From Sphingomonas segetis (GTDB lineage: Bacteria > Pseudomonadota > Alphaproteobacteria > Sphingomonadales > Sphingomonadaceae), in NCBI RefSeq assembly GCF_009720245.1, contig NZ_WJSQ01000003.1, positions 1 to 47,210 on the forward strand: 47,210 bases of DNA. Direction: 5' to 3'. Shown here one piece after another: positions 38,530 through 44,676 of the stretch; the stretch's first letter is position 1; each line of letters opens with the position of its first letter. The position numbers were made by a program, and so were the translations under genes. The notes below the pieces were generated by a model that saw only the letters and a program-made list of their open reading frames with translations, was not told the origin of the DNA and made no database searches.

Positions 38530-39085
38530 TGGAATCCTCGCGCTGGCATTGGCCGCGCCGCAACCTGTCTATTCACCTATCTCGTTCGTCCAGTATCCGA
38601 TGGTGCACCGGGTCGATTGCGCGGAAGGGCGGGGCACAGCGTTCCGGGCCGGGGCAAACCACTGGATCAGTGTCGCACATGTAACCGCGATGCACAATTG
38701 CAGGATCGACGGCGCACCGATCACCGTGACCGAGCAGGACGGGGTGAACGACTTCTCCCGCCTCGACACGGCAACCGGCGCTCCCAACGGGTTCAGGATC
38801 AACTGTCACGGCTTCGTTCCGGGGCAATGGTATTGGGCGGTCGGCCATGCGGGGGGCGCACCGTGGCAGACCGCGCTCGCGGTTTATGCGACCTATGCCA
38901 AGGCCCCTGATGGCAAGCGCGTCCTGATCGGCCCCAACGATTTCATTCCGGGAATGAGCGGCGGGCCTGTGATGAACGAGGCCGGCGAGGTTGTCGGCAC
39001 GGTCAATGCCTATGTGCCGGGGACGCCGATCAGCCTTTCGAGGGAATTAAAGGACACAAGCGCTTGCGGGGCGGACATTGCTTAG
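38519..39085 (+). CDS. Exported trypsin-like serine protease
   Basis: The 188-residue protein begins with a probable signal peptide (MLRSGILALALAAPQPVYS). The chymotrypsin-type triad is visible as His54 (WISVAHVTAM), Asp78 (GVNDFSRLD) and Ser147 (FIPGMSGGPVMNE). Four Cys residues may form disulphides, which fits a periplasmic place. It lies between a holin and the i-spanin in translation-coupled order. It may help disrupt the envelope during lysis or process envelope or virion proteins. Such a protease is unusual in a lysis cassette. Confidence 0.75.
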   Translation: MLRSGILALALAAPQPVYSPISFVQYPMVHRVDCAEGRGTAFRAGANHWISVAHVTAMHNCRIDGAPITVTEQDGVNDFSRLDTATGAPNGFRINCHGFVPGQWYWAVGHAGGAPWQTALAVYATYAKAPDGKRVLIGPNDFIPGMSGGPVMNEAGEVVGTVNAYVPGTPISLSRELKDTSACGADIA

Positions 39086-39446
39086 CGCGCTCTGGCTTCT
39101 GGCGGGGCGAGCAGGTTCAGCCGCGCTCACCTGGTTATCGCACCGGAGCTTCTGGCAGCTCGTCTGTATCGGGCTCTGCGCCATACTTGTATTGCAGCGC
39201 TTTCAGCTCGCCGACGCACGCCACGACCGCGATGCATGGCACCGGCAATATGACACGGTGCACGCGCAGCTTGAGGCGATCTCGTCAAAGCGGAACGAAC
39301 AGAAGGTCGAGACGCAAGAGCGGATCAAGGTGGTCACGCGCACCATCCATGACGCGGACGGGAAAGCGAAAGAGGTAGAGACACAGCCTCTACCGGAACA
39401 GTGCCACGGGGTTACGCCGAGCGGGGTAAGGGGCGCGGACCTGTGA
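39078..39446 (+). CDS. i-spanin (Rz-like)
   Basis: The TTG start overlaps the protease gene by 8 bases. The 122-residue protein has one N-terminal membrane helix (FWQLVCIGLCAILVLQ) and then a charged periplasmic coiled coil (DARHDRDAWHRQYDTVHAQL; QEKVETQER-type region) with a Pro-containing end. This is the topology of Rz. It should pair with the lipoprotein encoded at 39601. Confidence 0.78.
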   Translation: MLSALWLLAGRAGSAALTWLSHRSFWQLVCIGLCAILVLQRFQLADARHDRDAWHRQYDTVHAQLEAISSKRNEQKVETQERIKVVTRTIHDADGKAKEVETQPLPEQCHGVTPSGVRGADL

Positions 39447-39604
39447 GTGGTTGCGGCACCGACTTTGAGACGCCCGCCGCTCGTGAAGCTTCGCCGCCAG
39501 CGGGACACGTATTCGGCTCACTCGAAGCGCGTTCCTCAGAACCGCCGCAACCAACTACTGCGCTACCACAAAAAGCTGCCAATAACAAGCGGATTGCGCT
39601 ATGA
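39443..39604 (+). CDS. Small hypothetical protein between the spanins (53 residues)
   Basis: The frame is coupled at both ends (GTGA at its start, ATGA at its end). It begins VSGCGTDFETPAAREASPPA and is rich in Pro, Ala and Ser. A second open frame starting at 39447 overlaps it; the exact joints favour this one. Function unknown. Confidence 0.42.
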   Translation: MSGCGTDFETPAAREASPPAGHVFGSLEARSSEPPQPTTALPQKAANNKRIAL

Positions 39605-39933
39605 GGATGCCTGCAGAAAACACGCTTCCGCGGCCGGGGGAAAACCTGAAAAAAGCGCGGATTTGCGCCAATTTGAAGCCTGCAGGAATTGTTCTCGCGG
39701 CCGCTCTCGCCCTAACCGGCTGCGCTCACACGCGGTTCGTGCAAACTTACTGCCTGACCCGCGCTCAATACGAGCAGCTCAAGGCGCAACAGCCGCCCAA
39801 GGTTCACGGGTCACTCACCGGCCAAGCCGACCGCGACACGCAAATCCTCGCGGGAAGTCTGATTAGAGTTCGCGCCTATAGCGACGGCCTTTTGACCATT
39901 CTCGCCGGCTGCGTCGAGAGCAGTCCGAAGTGA
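39601..39933 (+). CDS. o-spanin-like lipoprotein (Rz1-type)
   Basis: The 110-residue protein has a hydrophobic segment and lipobox (GIVLAAALALTGCAHT) at about residues 29-42, then YCLTRAQYEQLKAQQPPKVH and GQADRDTQILAGSLIRVRAY. The sequence after the lipobox resembles Rz1-like proteins of alphaproteobacterial phages. The 27 residues before the hydrophobic segment are long for a signal peptide, so the real start may be inside. With the i-spanin it would join inner and outer membranes at lysis. Confidence 0.72.
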   Translation: MRMPAENTLPRPGENLKKARICANLKPAGIVLAAALALTGCAHTRFVQTYCLTRAQYEQLKAQQPPKVHGSLTGQADRDTQILAGSLIRVRAYSDGLLTILAGCVESSPK

Positions 39934-40151
39934 ACATCTTCGCCGAGCTTCAACTGCCCCATGCCGATGAGCTCAAGGCGTTGGCCGAGATGAAGCTGCG
40001 CGGCCTGTTCCCGCACGTCTCATGGCCGGAACTGTGCGCGTTGCTCACAGGCCACTGCAAGCGCTGCAAGGGATGGGGCGAACAAGACCCGCACACCTAT
40101 CGGGTCAGTCCATGCCCTGAATGTGCGAATACGGAAGCTGCGCCTCAATAG
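39930..40151 (+). CDS. Zinc-ribbon protein (73 residues)
   Basis: GTGA overlap sets the start. The C-terminal half contains HCKRCKGWGEQ and PCPECANTE, two CxxC knuckles that could bind one zinc. The N-terminus is helical (HADELKALAEMKLRGLF). No specific role is known. Confidence 0.65.
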   Translation: MNIFAELQLPHADELKALAEMKLRGLFPHVSWPELCALLTGHCKRCKGWGEQDPHTYRVSPCPECANTEAAPQ

Positions 40152-40172
40152 GGCGCGAGCGGGGGACTTCAT

Positions 40173-41261
40173 GTGCTTTCAGCCGAACAGCTCAAGCCGG
40201 TATATGAGCGCAACGGGCGCAACGCCCAGCGCACCGCCGACGAACTCGGCATCGCCGCCAGCACGCTAAAGGGCTGGCCATCATACCGGGAAATCCGAAG
40301 CCCGTTCATCGTCACCGGGCGAACCACCCTCACCAATCTACAGACCGGCGAGCAGGTTCTTCAGTGGGAGCGCGAAAGCCTAGACCGGGAGCGGGAAGAG
40401 GAAGCCCGCCGCGCCGCCTTTGAAGCGCTCGCCGCCGAGCTTCCCCGAGTTCCCCCCTCGCAAGCGCCCCGCGCATCTGAGGCGCTCTTGGCGACCGTCT
40501 ACACCCTGACGGACTGCCATGTCGGCGCACTCGCCTGGAAACAGGAAGGCGGCGACGATTGGGATTTGACGATCGCCGAAGAAACGCTGCTCGGCTGCTT
40601 CCTTCATATGATTCAGACCTCGCCGGCCTCTGAGCTAGCCGTTGTCAACCAGCTCGGCGACTTCCTGCACTTCGATGGCTTGAGCGCAGTCACCCCAACA
40701 TCGGGTCATTTGCTCGACGCAGACAGCCGGTTCGACAAGGTTGTTCAGGTCGCGATCCGCATTTTGCGGCGAGTGGTCGATATGGCGCTCGCAAAGCACT
40801 CCCGCGTTCATGTGATTCTCGCGGAAGGCAACCACGATCTCGCTTCATCGGTGTGGCTGCGTCAGATGTTCGCAGCCCTCTATGAGAAAGAGCCTCGGGT
40901 TACGGTCGATCAGTCGCCGCTTCCATATTACGCTGTGGAGTGGGGCAAGACGCTGCTCTGCTTTCACCACGGCCACCTGAAAAAGAACGATCAACTGCCG
41001 TTGCTGTTCGCGGCTCAGTTCGCTCCGCAATGGGGTCGAACGACGAAGCGTTACTGCCACACCGGCCACCGTCACCACCTGGAGGAGAAAGAGCACTCCG
41101 GGATGATCGTTCTCCAGCATCCGACATTGGCAGCCCGTGACGCTTACGCGGCGCGCGGGGGGTGGCATTCCCTCCGGTCAGCAACAGCCGTGACCTATCA
41201 TAAGGCTTTCGGCGAAGTCTGGCGGACGAACGCCTCACCGGACATGTTGCAAGCGGCCTGA
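40173..41261 (+). CDS. Phage metallophosphoesterase with N-terminal HTH
   Basis: The 362-residue protein begins with a helix-turn-helix-like part (NAQRTADELGIAASTLKGWP) and then has calcineurin-type motifs in order: TLTDCHVGAL, NQLGDFLHFD, LAEGNHDLAS, LLCFHHGHLK and CHTGHRHH. All metal ligands of the fold are there. It could act on nucleotides, DNA ends or a modified phosphate; the substrate is unknown. The GTG at 40173 has GGGGGA 7-8 bases upstream. Confidence 0.82.
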   Translation: MLSAEQLKPVYERNGRNAQRTADELGIAASTLKGWPSYREIRSPFIVTGRTTLTNLQTGEQVLQWERESLDREREEEARRAAFEALAAELPRVPPSQAPRASEALLATVYTLTDCHVGALAWKQEGGDDWDLTIAEETLLGCFLHMIQTSPASELAVVNQLGDFLHFDGLSAVTPTSGHLLDADSRFDKVVQVAIRILRRVVDMALAKHSRVHVILAEGNHDLASSVWLRQMFAALYEKEPRVTVDQSPLPYYAVEWGKTLLCFHHGHLKKNDQLPLLFAAQFAPQWGRTTKRYCHTGHRHHLEEKEHSGMIVLQHPTLAARDAYAARGGWHSLRSATAVTYHKAFGEVWRTNASPDMLQAA

Positions 41262-41379
41262 AATCATGCTACGCAGTGCCATGTTTGCGGGTGTCGGTCA
41301 AGCGGCGTGGTGGCCTAACCCGCACCCGCTTTCGGGCGATCCAATCGAAATGCTGACCTTCACGCCGCTGGAGAAACCT

Positions 41380-41640
41380 GTGAGCGACATTCAGGCCACC
41401 TTGAACGAGCGCGGCTCTCGCTACGGCAGCTTCGCCGACCAGGGGCGGATCGAGCAGAACATCAAGAGGGCAATGCAGGATAGTCCGAATTGGGAAGCGC
41501 TGCCCGACGACAGCAAAAGTGCGCTGGAGATGATCGCGACCAAGGTTTCGCGCATCCTGAAGGGCGATCCCGAATATGACGATAGCTGGCGGGACATCGC
41601 CGGTTACGCCGCGCTGATCGTCAATCGCCTAGCCGCGTGA
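41380..41640 (+). CDS. DUF6378-like phage protein (86 residues)
   Basis: The protein begins SDIQATLNERGSRYGSFADQ and continues with KSALEMIATKVSRILKGDPE and DDSWRDIAGYAALIVNRLAA, the signature of a widespread small phage family of unknown function. I chose the GTG at 41380 since GGAG lies 7 bases upstream and family members start here; a longer frame from 41266 adds an unlikely 38 residues. It is coupled to the next gene. Confidence 0.75.
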   Translation: MSDIQATLNERGSRYGSFADQGRIEQNIKRAMQDSPNWEALPDDSKSALEMIATKVSRILKGDPEYDDSWRDIAGYAALIVNRLAA

Positions 41641-41903
41641 TGCACCTAGCTCTGATCTTCGGAGCCGGTTATGCCAGCGTGTTTCTGCTCGGCTTTCAGA
41701 GCCGTTGTGTGAACCACGGGAACTTCGCGCTGGCTGCCGGCGGGAGCTTCCTGATAGCCATGATGCAGACGACGCTTTGGGGCGCGCTGTTCCGCGATTT
41801 GAGCTGGAGCGCGGCGCTCACCTATGGGCTAAGCGGGGCGGCGGGAATCACATCCTCTATGTATGTCCACAAGCGGCTCACGAAGAAGCCGGCTATCTCC
41901 TGA
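41637..41903 (+). CDS. Membrane protein (87-88 residues)
   Basis: The start is either the GTG at 41637 (GTGA overlap) or the ATG at 41640. Two or three hydrophobic helices are seen (LALIFGAGYASVFLLGF; FLIAMMQTTLWGALF; LTYGLSGAAGITSSM), with a basic C-terminus. It is the last rightward gene of the prophage. Function unknown. Confidence 0.65.
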   Translation: MMHLALIFGAGYASVFLLGFQSRCVNHGNFALAAGGSFLIAMMQTTLWGALFRDLSWSAALTYGLSGAAGITSSMYVHKRLTKKPAIS

Positions 41904-41920
41904 ACAAGCGGAAGAGATAG
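41893..41920. terminator. Weak hairpin at the convergence point
   Basis: CTATCTC (41893-41899) pairs with GAGATAG (41914-41920) around a 14-base loop, between convergent genes ending at 41903 and 41924. No T-run is seen. It may contribute to ending transcription from either side but is not a clear terminator. Confidence 0.25.
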
Positions 41921-41923
41921 GGC

Positions 41924-42139
41924 TTATACTGTGGCAGATGGGGCGGAGGGCCAAGAGGGGTTAGCGCGATCATCGTCAGCTTCGGGATTGCGGAGGGCGG
42001 CGAGCAATTCGCGCACATCTGGCCGTAGCTGCTCCGCTCGGATCATGTAGCTGTTCGTCTCATTGGCGAAGATCGTGAGACGGCCAAGCGCGGTGCTTTC
42101 GTCCAGCACCCTCTCTCGCGATAATTTGTCATGGGGCAT
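41924..42139 (-). CDS. Hypothetical protein, last gene of the right-end accessory operon (71 residues)
   Basis: The ATG at 42137-42139 has GGAAGG about 8 bases upstream. The protein begins MPHDKLSRERVLDESTALGR and has RAEQLRPDVRELLAALRNPE as its main helix. No family is recognised. Confidence 0.55.
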   Translation of the reverse strand: MPHDKLSRERVLDESTALGRLTIFANETNSYMIRAEQLRPDVRELLAALRNPEADDDRANPSWPSAPSATV

Positions 42140-42218
42140 CAGGACTGTCCTTCCCACTGAGGGCTGCGCGGGCTATTTGCGTCGTTCAAACTGCATTGCG
42201 TTTAGCCCGGAGGGGCCG

Positions 42219-42362
42219 TCACCGCCGCTGGCGGGAACGCCGAACAACATACAGACGATCTCGTTCCTCCTCGGGAGTGTCCTCATTCACCTCAACGCCG
42301 CGCGCATTGACAACTTTGCGCTTGATCCGCTCCACCAGCTCCTCATCTTTCCCGAGATGCAA
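42219..42362 (-). CDS. Small charged protein with TTG start (47 residues)
   Basis: The frame starts with TTG at 42360-42362, 20 bases inside the upstream gene, with an AGGCGA ribosome site. The peptide begins HLGKDEELVERIKRKVVNAR and ends RLYVVRRSRQRR, a helix with alternating charges and a basic tail. Its composition suggests a real protein. Between it and 42139 is only a 7-codon frame. Confidence 0.5.
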   Translation of the reverse strand: MHLGKDEELVERIKRKVVNARGVEVNEDTPEEERDRLYVVRRSRQRR

Positions 42363-42555
42363 TCGCCTCGCGAAGAAACTTGCGCCACCAATAGGGCCGG
42401 CCAGAATCTCCTTCGCCGAACCATTTGCCGTCGATTGATCCGGTGCCGAGCAGGAAAGCGTGAACCTCTTCCAGTGTCGGCAGCTCTGTCACGCTCGGGG
42501 GCCGCTCTCTGTCAGGCACAAGTCCCGCGAGCCGCGCCTGGGGAATACTCATCAT
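42343..42555 (-). CDS. Hypothetical phage protein with IDGKWFGE motif (70 residues)
   Basis: The C-terminal part reads EEVHAFLLGTGSIDGKWFGE then RPYWWRKFLREAIA, a recognisable small phage protein type without known role. The start is an ATGATG overlapping the upstream micro-frame. Codons for PDRERPPSVTEL lie in a 38-bp direct repeat shared with that micro-frame. Confidence 0.6.
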   Translation of the reverse strand: MMSIPQARLAGLVPDRERPPSVTELPTLEEVHAFLLGTGSIDGKWFGEGDSGRPYWWRKFLREAIASRER

Positions 42556-42604
42556 CGCTTCTCCTTCAGCTCCGTCACGCTCGGGGATTGCTCTTTGTCA
42601 GGCA
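42481..42604. repeat. Tandem 38-bp direct repeat spanning two adjacent gene starts
   Basis: Segments 42481-42518 and 42567-42604 agree at 33 of 38 positions, both ending GTCAGGCA on the plus strand. On the minus strand they encode VPDRERPPSVTEL inside the 70-residue gene and MPDKEQSPSVTEL at the start of the 17-residue frame. This looks like a local duplication of a gene start. Confidence 0.7.
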
Positions 42605-42605
42605 T
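42552..42605 (-). CDS. Micro-ORF, 17 residues, with strong ribosome site
   Basis: The peptide is MPDKEQSPSVTELKEKR. GGAGG lies 7-8 bases before its ATG and its TGA overlaps the next ATG. It derives from the 38-bp duplication, so it may be a translated remnant that now feeds ribosomes to the 70-residue gene. Confidence 0.45.
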   Translation of the reverse strand: MPDKEQSPSVTELKEKR

Positions 42606-42607
42606 GG

Positions 42608-42772
42608 TTATGCCTCCATGAAACGCGGACGGGGGCAGTGACCGAGAATATCGTGCGCCTGATATTCGTTGCCGCAAATACGGCAGCGACGCCGCGCATC
42701 ATCTTCCGACATACTACATAGCGGGCATTCGCAATCTTCGCTGTGACCCGCGAGTGAACGCCTTTTCATCAT
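42608..42772 (-). CDS. Small zinc-binding protein (54 residues)
   Basis: The peptide contains EDCECPLCS and RRCRICGNEYQAHDILGHC, giving five or six Cys/His ligands for one or two zinc ions. The ATG at 42770-42772 has GGAGAGG upstream and makes an ATGA overlap. Function unknown; nucleic acid binding is plausible. Confidence 0.62.
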   Translation of the reverse strand: MMKRRSLAGHSEDCECPLCSMSEDDARRRCRICGNEYQAHDILGHCPRPRFMEA

Positions 42773-43113
42773 TCCTCTCCCTGCTCTCGGTCGCCTCGAA
42801 GGGCGGTGCGGTCCTCTAGGTGGTTCCGAATTGCGTCGCGCATGATGAACAACGGTTCGGACCGCCGGCTGTCGATCGCTTCGAGCGCCTGTTTCAGAAG
42901 CGAGGCTTGCCGCGCATTCTCCGCCACCAGTCCAGCGCATCCCGCTTCGAGAGCGGCGACCGTGTGGCAAACGAGCGCTTTTTCGTGCGTGGCGAGCGAA
43001 GTCCATGGCACCCGCGTCGGCAAGTTCGTCCAGACCATTTCGGCACGCGCTACTGTCTCGCCGCTCATCCCGCTGTCGCAAGGCTTCAGCGCATCTTCGG
43101 ATCGTTCAGTCAT
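42769..43113 (-). CDS. Hypothetical protein (114 residues)
   Basis: The protein has WTNLPTRVPWTSLATHEKAL in the first half and long helices after it (ENARQASLLKQALEAIDSRR; RDAIRNHLEDRTALRGDREQ). The start is 1 base beyond the stop of the upstream gene. No family is recognised. Confidence 0.58.
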   Translation of the reverse strand: MTERSEDALKPCDSGMSGETVARAEMVWTNLPTRVPWTSLATHEKALVCHTVAALEAGCAGLVAENARQASLLKQALEAIDSRRSEPLFIMRDAIRNHLEDRTALRGDREQGEE

Positions 43114-43114
43114 G

Positions 43115-43594
43115 TTAGGAGTCTCCCGATGGAGGTTGGGCGATGCCGTTCCGGCCCGCGCTGTCGTCCTTCGGATCGGGCCGCTCTTCGGCGTCCCGCC
43201 CCTGTCGGGCTTCCATCGCTATCGCGCCAACCAGCGCATCGAGCGATGAAGCGTGCAGGCGGCAGAAGCCGACCGGCGTGTCGGGATACCATTGGATACT
43301 CCACACGCTGTTGGTCGCCAGCGCCTTATCGCGCTCAGCCTCAGAAACCCAATCTTCGGCGGGGTAGTCGCCGTCGTGCGCCCATTGCTGGGCGGTCATA
43401 TAGTTGCAAGCGTGGTCATCGTTGAAGCTGATCGTGAGTGATGAAAACAGACCGCGCAGGAGCGATCGTAGTAAAGCCTCAATGCGCGCCGGATCGAAAC
43501 CCAAAGGGCCATCGACGCCAGAGGCGGCGTGGCGCGAAGCGTGAGAGCCGGTTTCCGCGACAGCGGACGCGCCCATATCCTGTCGTTCACTCAC
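43115..43594 (-). CDS. Hypothetical protein (159 residues)
   Basis: The GTG at 43592-43594 overlaps the upstream gene by 8 bases. A central domain is seen around SLTISFNDDHACNYMTAQQW and EDWVSEAERDKALATNSVWS, ending with HASSLDALVGAIAMEARQGR; the last 25 residues are polar. The family is unknown to me. It belongs to the leftward right-end operon. Confidence 0.6.
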   Translation of the reverse strand: MSERQDMGASAVAETGSHASRHAASGVDGPLGFDPARIEALLRSLLRGLFSSLTISFNDDHACNYMTAQQWAHDGDYPAEDWVSEAERDKALATNSVWSIQWYPDTPVGFCRLHASSLDALVGAIAMEARQGRDAEERPDPKDDSAGRNGIAQPPSGDS

Positions 43595-43946
43595 TATTAG
43601 TCTCCTGAGTAGCGCGAGCGCGGGAGAGGGCTGCGTCGTTCTTCATCCGCTCCAAATCTTCGAGAGCTTCGAGGATCGACGAATAGCCAAGCTCTACGGC
43701 GTCCTCATGCATTTGGCGGTAGGTTTCCGCCTGAACTACCAGCTCCCCGATCCCTGAGGCATCAAGGGCGGCGCGGGTGTTCCATGCCCGAGCGGCACCG
43801 CGCTTGCTATCGTCGCCGTGGGCTGACGGACCTTCGGTTAGGCATGAACGGCACTGCACGAACCACGGCGCGGGCGGGTCGGTAAACCCCACGTCCTCCG
43901 ACCCGCAAAATGGACACGGTGCCACCATGTCACTATCGGCGCTCAT
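43587..43946 (-). CDS. Lar-like zinc protein 2 (restriction alleviation-like, 119 residues)
   Basis: The N-terminal 60 residues contain VAPCPFCGSEDVGF, then VQCRSCLTEG and AARAWNTRA, the CPFCG ... CxxC ... AWNxR pattern of Lar-family proteins. A helical C-terminal part follows (VVQAETYRQMHEDAVELGYS). Rac-prophage Lar lowers type I restriction; whether this protein does so is not shown. It follows a second Lar-like gene with an ATGA overlap. Confidence 0.72.
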   Translation of the reverse strand: MSADSDMVAPCPFCGSEDVGFTDPPAPWFVQCRSCLTEGPSAHGDDSKRGAARAWNTRAALDASGIGELVVQAETYRQMHEDAVELGYSSILEALEDLERMKNDAALSRARATQETNSE

Positions 43947-44161
43947 CGTGTGGTCTCCTGGGATGCGCGGGTATTCCACGCGGCGACGGCTTCGGTTGGC
44001 GAGCGCTTATATGGCTGCTCGACTCCGCATGTATCGCAGCCGATGTAGGCATTTCCGGCATCGGCCCTGTCGTCTGTGAACCCCCGCACGAAAAGTTCTC
44101 CATCGCTTCCGCAGAATGGGCATGGCAACAGCACCCGCTCGGCAAGTTCCTTCATCGTCAT
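43943..44161 (-). CDS. Lar-like zinc protein 1 (72 residues)
   Basis: The sequence has VLLPCPFCGSDGELFVR, then YIGCDTCGVEQPY and SPTEAVAAWNTRA, the complete Lar-family pattern without extension. The ATG at 44159-44161 overlaps the stop of the basic protein gene. Two Lar-like genes in a row may target different host systems or one may be a duplication. Confidence 0.75.
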   Translation of the reverse strand: MTMKELAERVLLPCPFCGSDGELFVRGFTDDRADAGNAYIGCDTCGVEQPYKRSPTEAVAAWNTRASQETTR

Positions 44162-44412
44162 GGGGTGGGCTCCTTTGACTGGTTCTGGGCGCATTCCTTC
44201 GGAACCGGGCTCTCGTGAACCACGCCCTGCTGCGCGGTCGTGGCCCTACGGGCTTCGATCCCTTGCGCGGCGTGCTTACCGTGGGTCCGCTTCTTCCAAA
44301 TGCCGCCAGTTCGACCGCTTTTCCGCATGTGCTTCCGAACGGCTGTCTTGCCGTGCTTCAAAACAGCCTTCGCGCGGTGGCGCTGCTTGCGAGTGCGAAA
44401 CTTGCTAGCCAT
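44158..44412 (-). CDS. Highly basic small protein fused directly behind tRNA-Lys (84 residues)
   Basis: The first 50 residues are extremely rich in Lys, Arg and His (FRTRKQRHRAKAVLKHGKTA; VRKHMRKSGRTGGIWKKRTH), suggesting nucleic acid binding. The rest is polar. The ATG at 44410-44412 follows the CCA end of tRNA-Lys with no base between. The mRNA would therefore be leaderless if the tRNA is cut off at its 3' end, or the ribosome site would lie within the T-arm. It heads the accessory operon. Confidence 0.6.
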   Translation of the reverse strand: MASKFRTRKQRHRAKAVLKHGKTAVRKHMRKSGRTGGIWKKRTHGKHAAQGIEARRATTAQQGVVHESPVPKECAQNQSKEPTP

Positions 44413-44488
44413 TGGTGGGTCGGGCAGGGTTCGAACCTGCGGCCCTCTGATTAAAAGTCAGTTGCTCTACCAACTGAGCTACCAACCC
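44413..44488 (-). tRNA. Phage-borne tRNA-Lys (anticodon TTT)
   Basis: The 76-nt gene on the minus strand folds as a cloverleaf: acceptor GGGTTGG with CCGACCC (one G-U), D-arm AGCTCAGTTGGTAGAGC, anticodon loop CTTTTAA, T-loop TTCGAAC and encoded CCA. One A-A mismatch closes the anticodon stem. It lies inside attR, so it belongs to the prophage. It would read AAA codons, which are rarer than AAG in this GC-rich genome. Confidence 0.92.
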
Positions 44489-44491
44489 TCC

Positions 44492-44548
44492 AAATAGACA
44501 GGGGTCGAGGTTCACCTTGAACCTTGTTCCCGAAAATCAGTGCAAGTG
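44492..44548 (+). repeat. Candidate integrase arm-type sites, right end
   Basis: AAATAGACAGGGGTCGAGG (44492-44510) and TGCAAGTG (44541-44548) match the two words at 2481-2499 and 2473-2480 inside the left end. Here they are 30 bases apart instead of adjacent. Between them lies a 15-base palindrome, GGTTCA CCT TGAACC (44509-44523). Confidence 0.48.
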
Positions 44549-44620
44549 TTCACCATCTGACCGCAGCAACCTCCGAAGGGAAACCGCCGTTCGCTATCAC
44601 GCGACAGCGAGGGGAAACGC

Positions 44621-44666
44621 CTTCGGGAGGCAGGGGCCGGAGGTTCGAATCCTCTCTCCCCGACCA
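44621..44666 (+). repeat. attR core (46-bp direct repeat)
   Basis: This copy of the tRNA-Pro 3' half is identical to 2398-2443 but has no 5' half before it, so it is not a functional tRNA. It is followed after 10 bases by the 3' end of the reductase gene. It marks the chromosome-prophage joint. Confidence 0.95.
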
Positions 44667-44676
44667 TTGTTGCCGC

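Larger units (their letters stand above)
2398..44666. mobile_element. Complete temperate prophage, P22-like podovirus structural set
   Basis: The element is bounded by 46-bp exact direct repeats of the tRNA-Pro 3' half. It contains, in order, integrase and excisionase, a recombination operon, a repressor/Cro switch, replication genes, terminase, portal, scaffold, coat, tail hub, ejection, lysis and accessory genes. Portal (738 residues), scaffold (326) and coat (434) are near the sizes of P22 gp1, gp8 and gp5. No tape-measure or sheath gene is seen, which fits a short-tailed virion. The structural and lysis genes look intact; visible damage is limited to the primase frame, the tail hub gene and one methyltransferase fragment. 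Confidence 0.93.

Noticed and set aside
39447-39866. Forward frame with PPLVKLRRQRDTY-type basic sequence between the spanins
   Set aside because: It overlaps the o-spanin lipoprotein in another frame; the 39443-39604 frame has exact coupling at both ends and is preferred, though neither is sure.
42172-42195. 7-codon frame upstream of the gene at 42139
   Set aside because: Too short and without a ribosome site; noted only because it lies between two small coupled genes.
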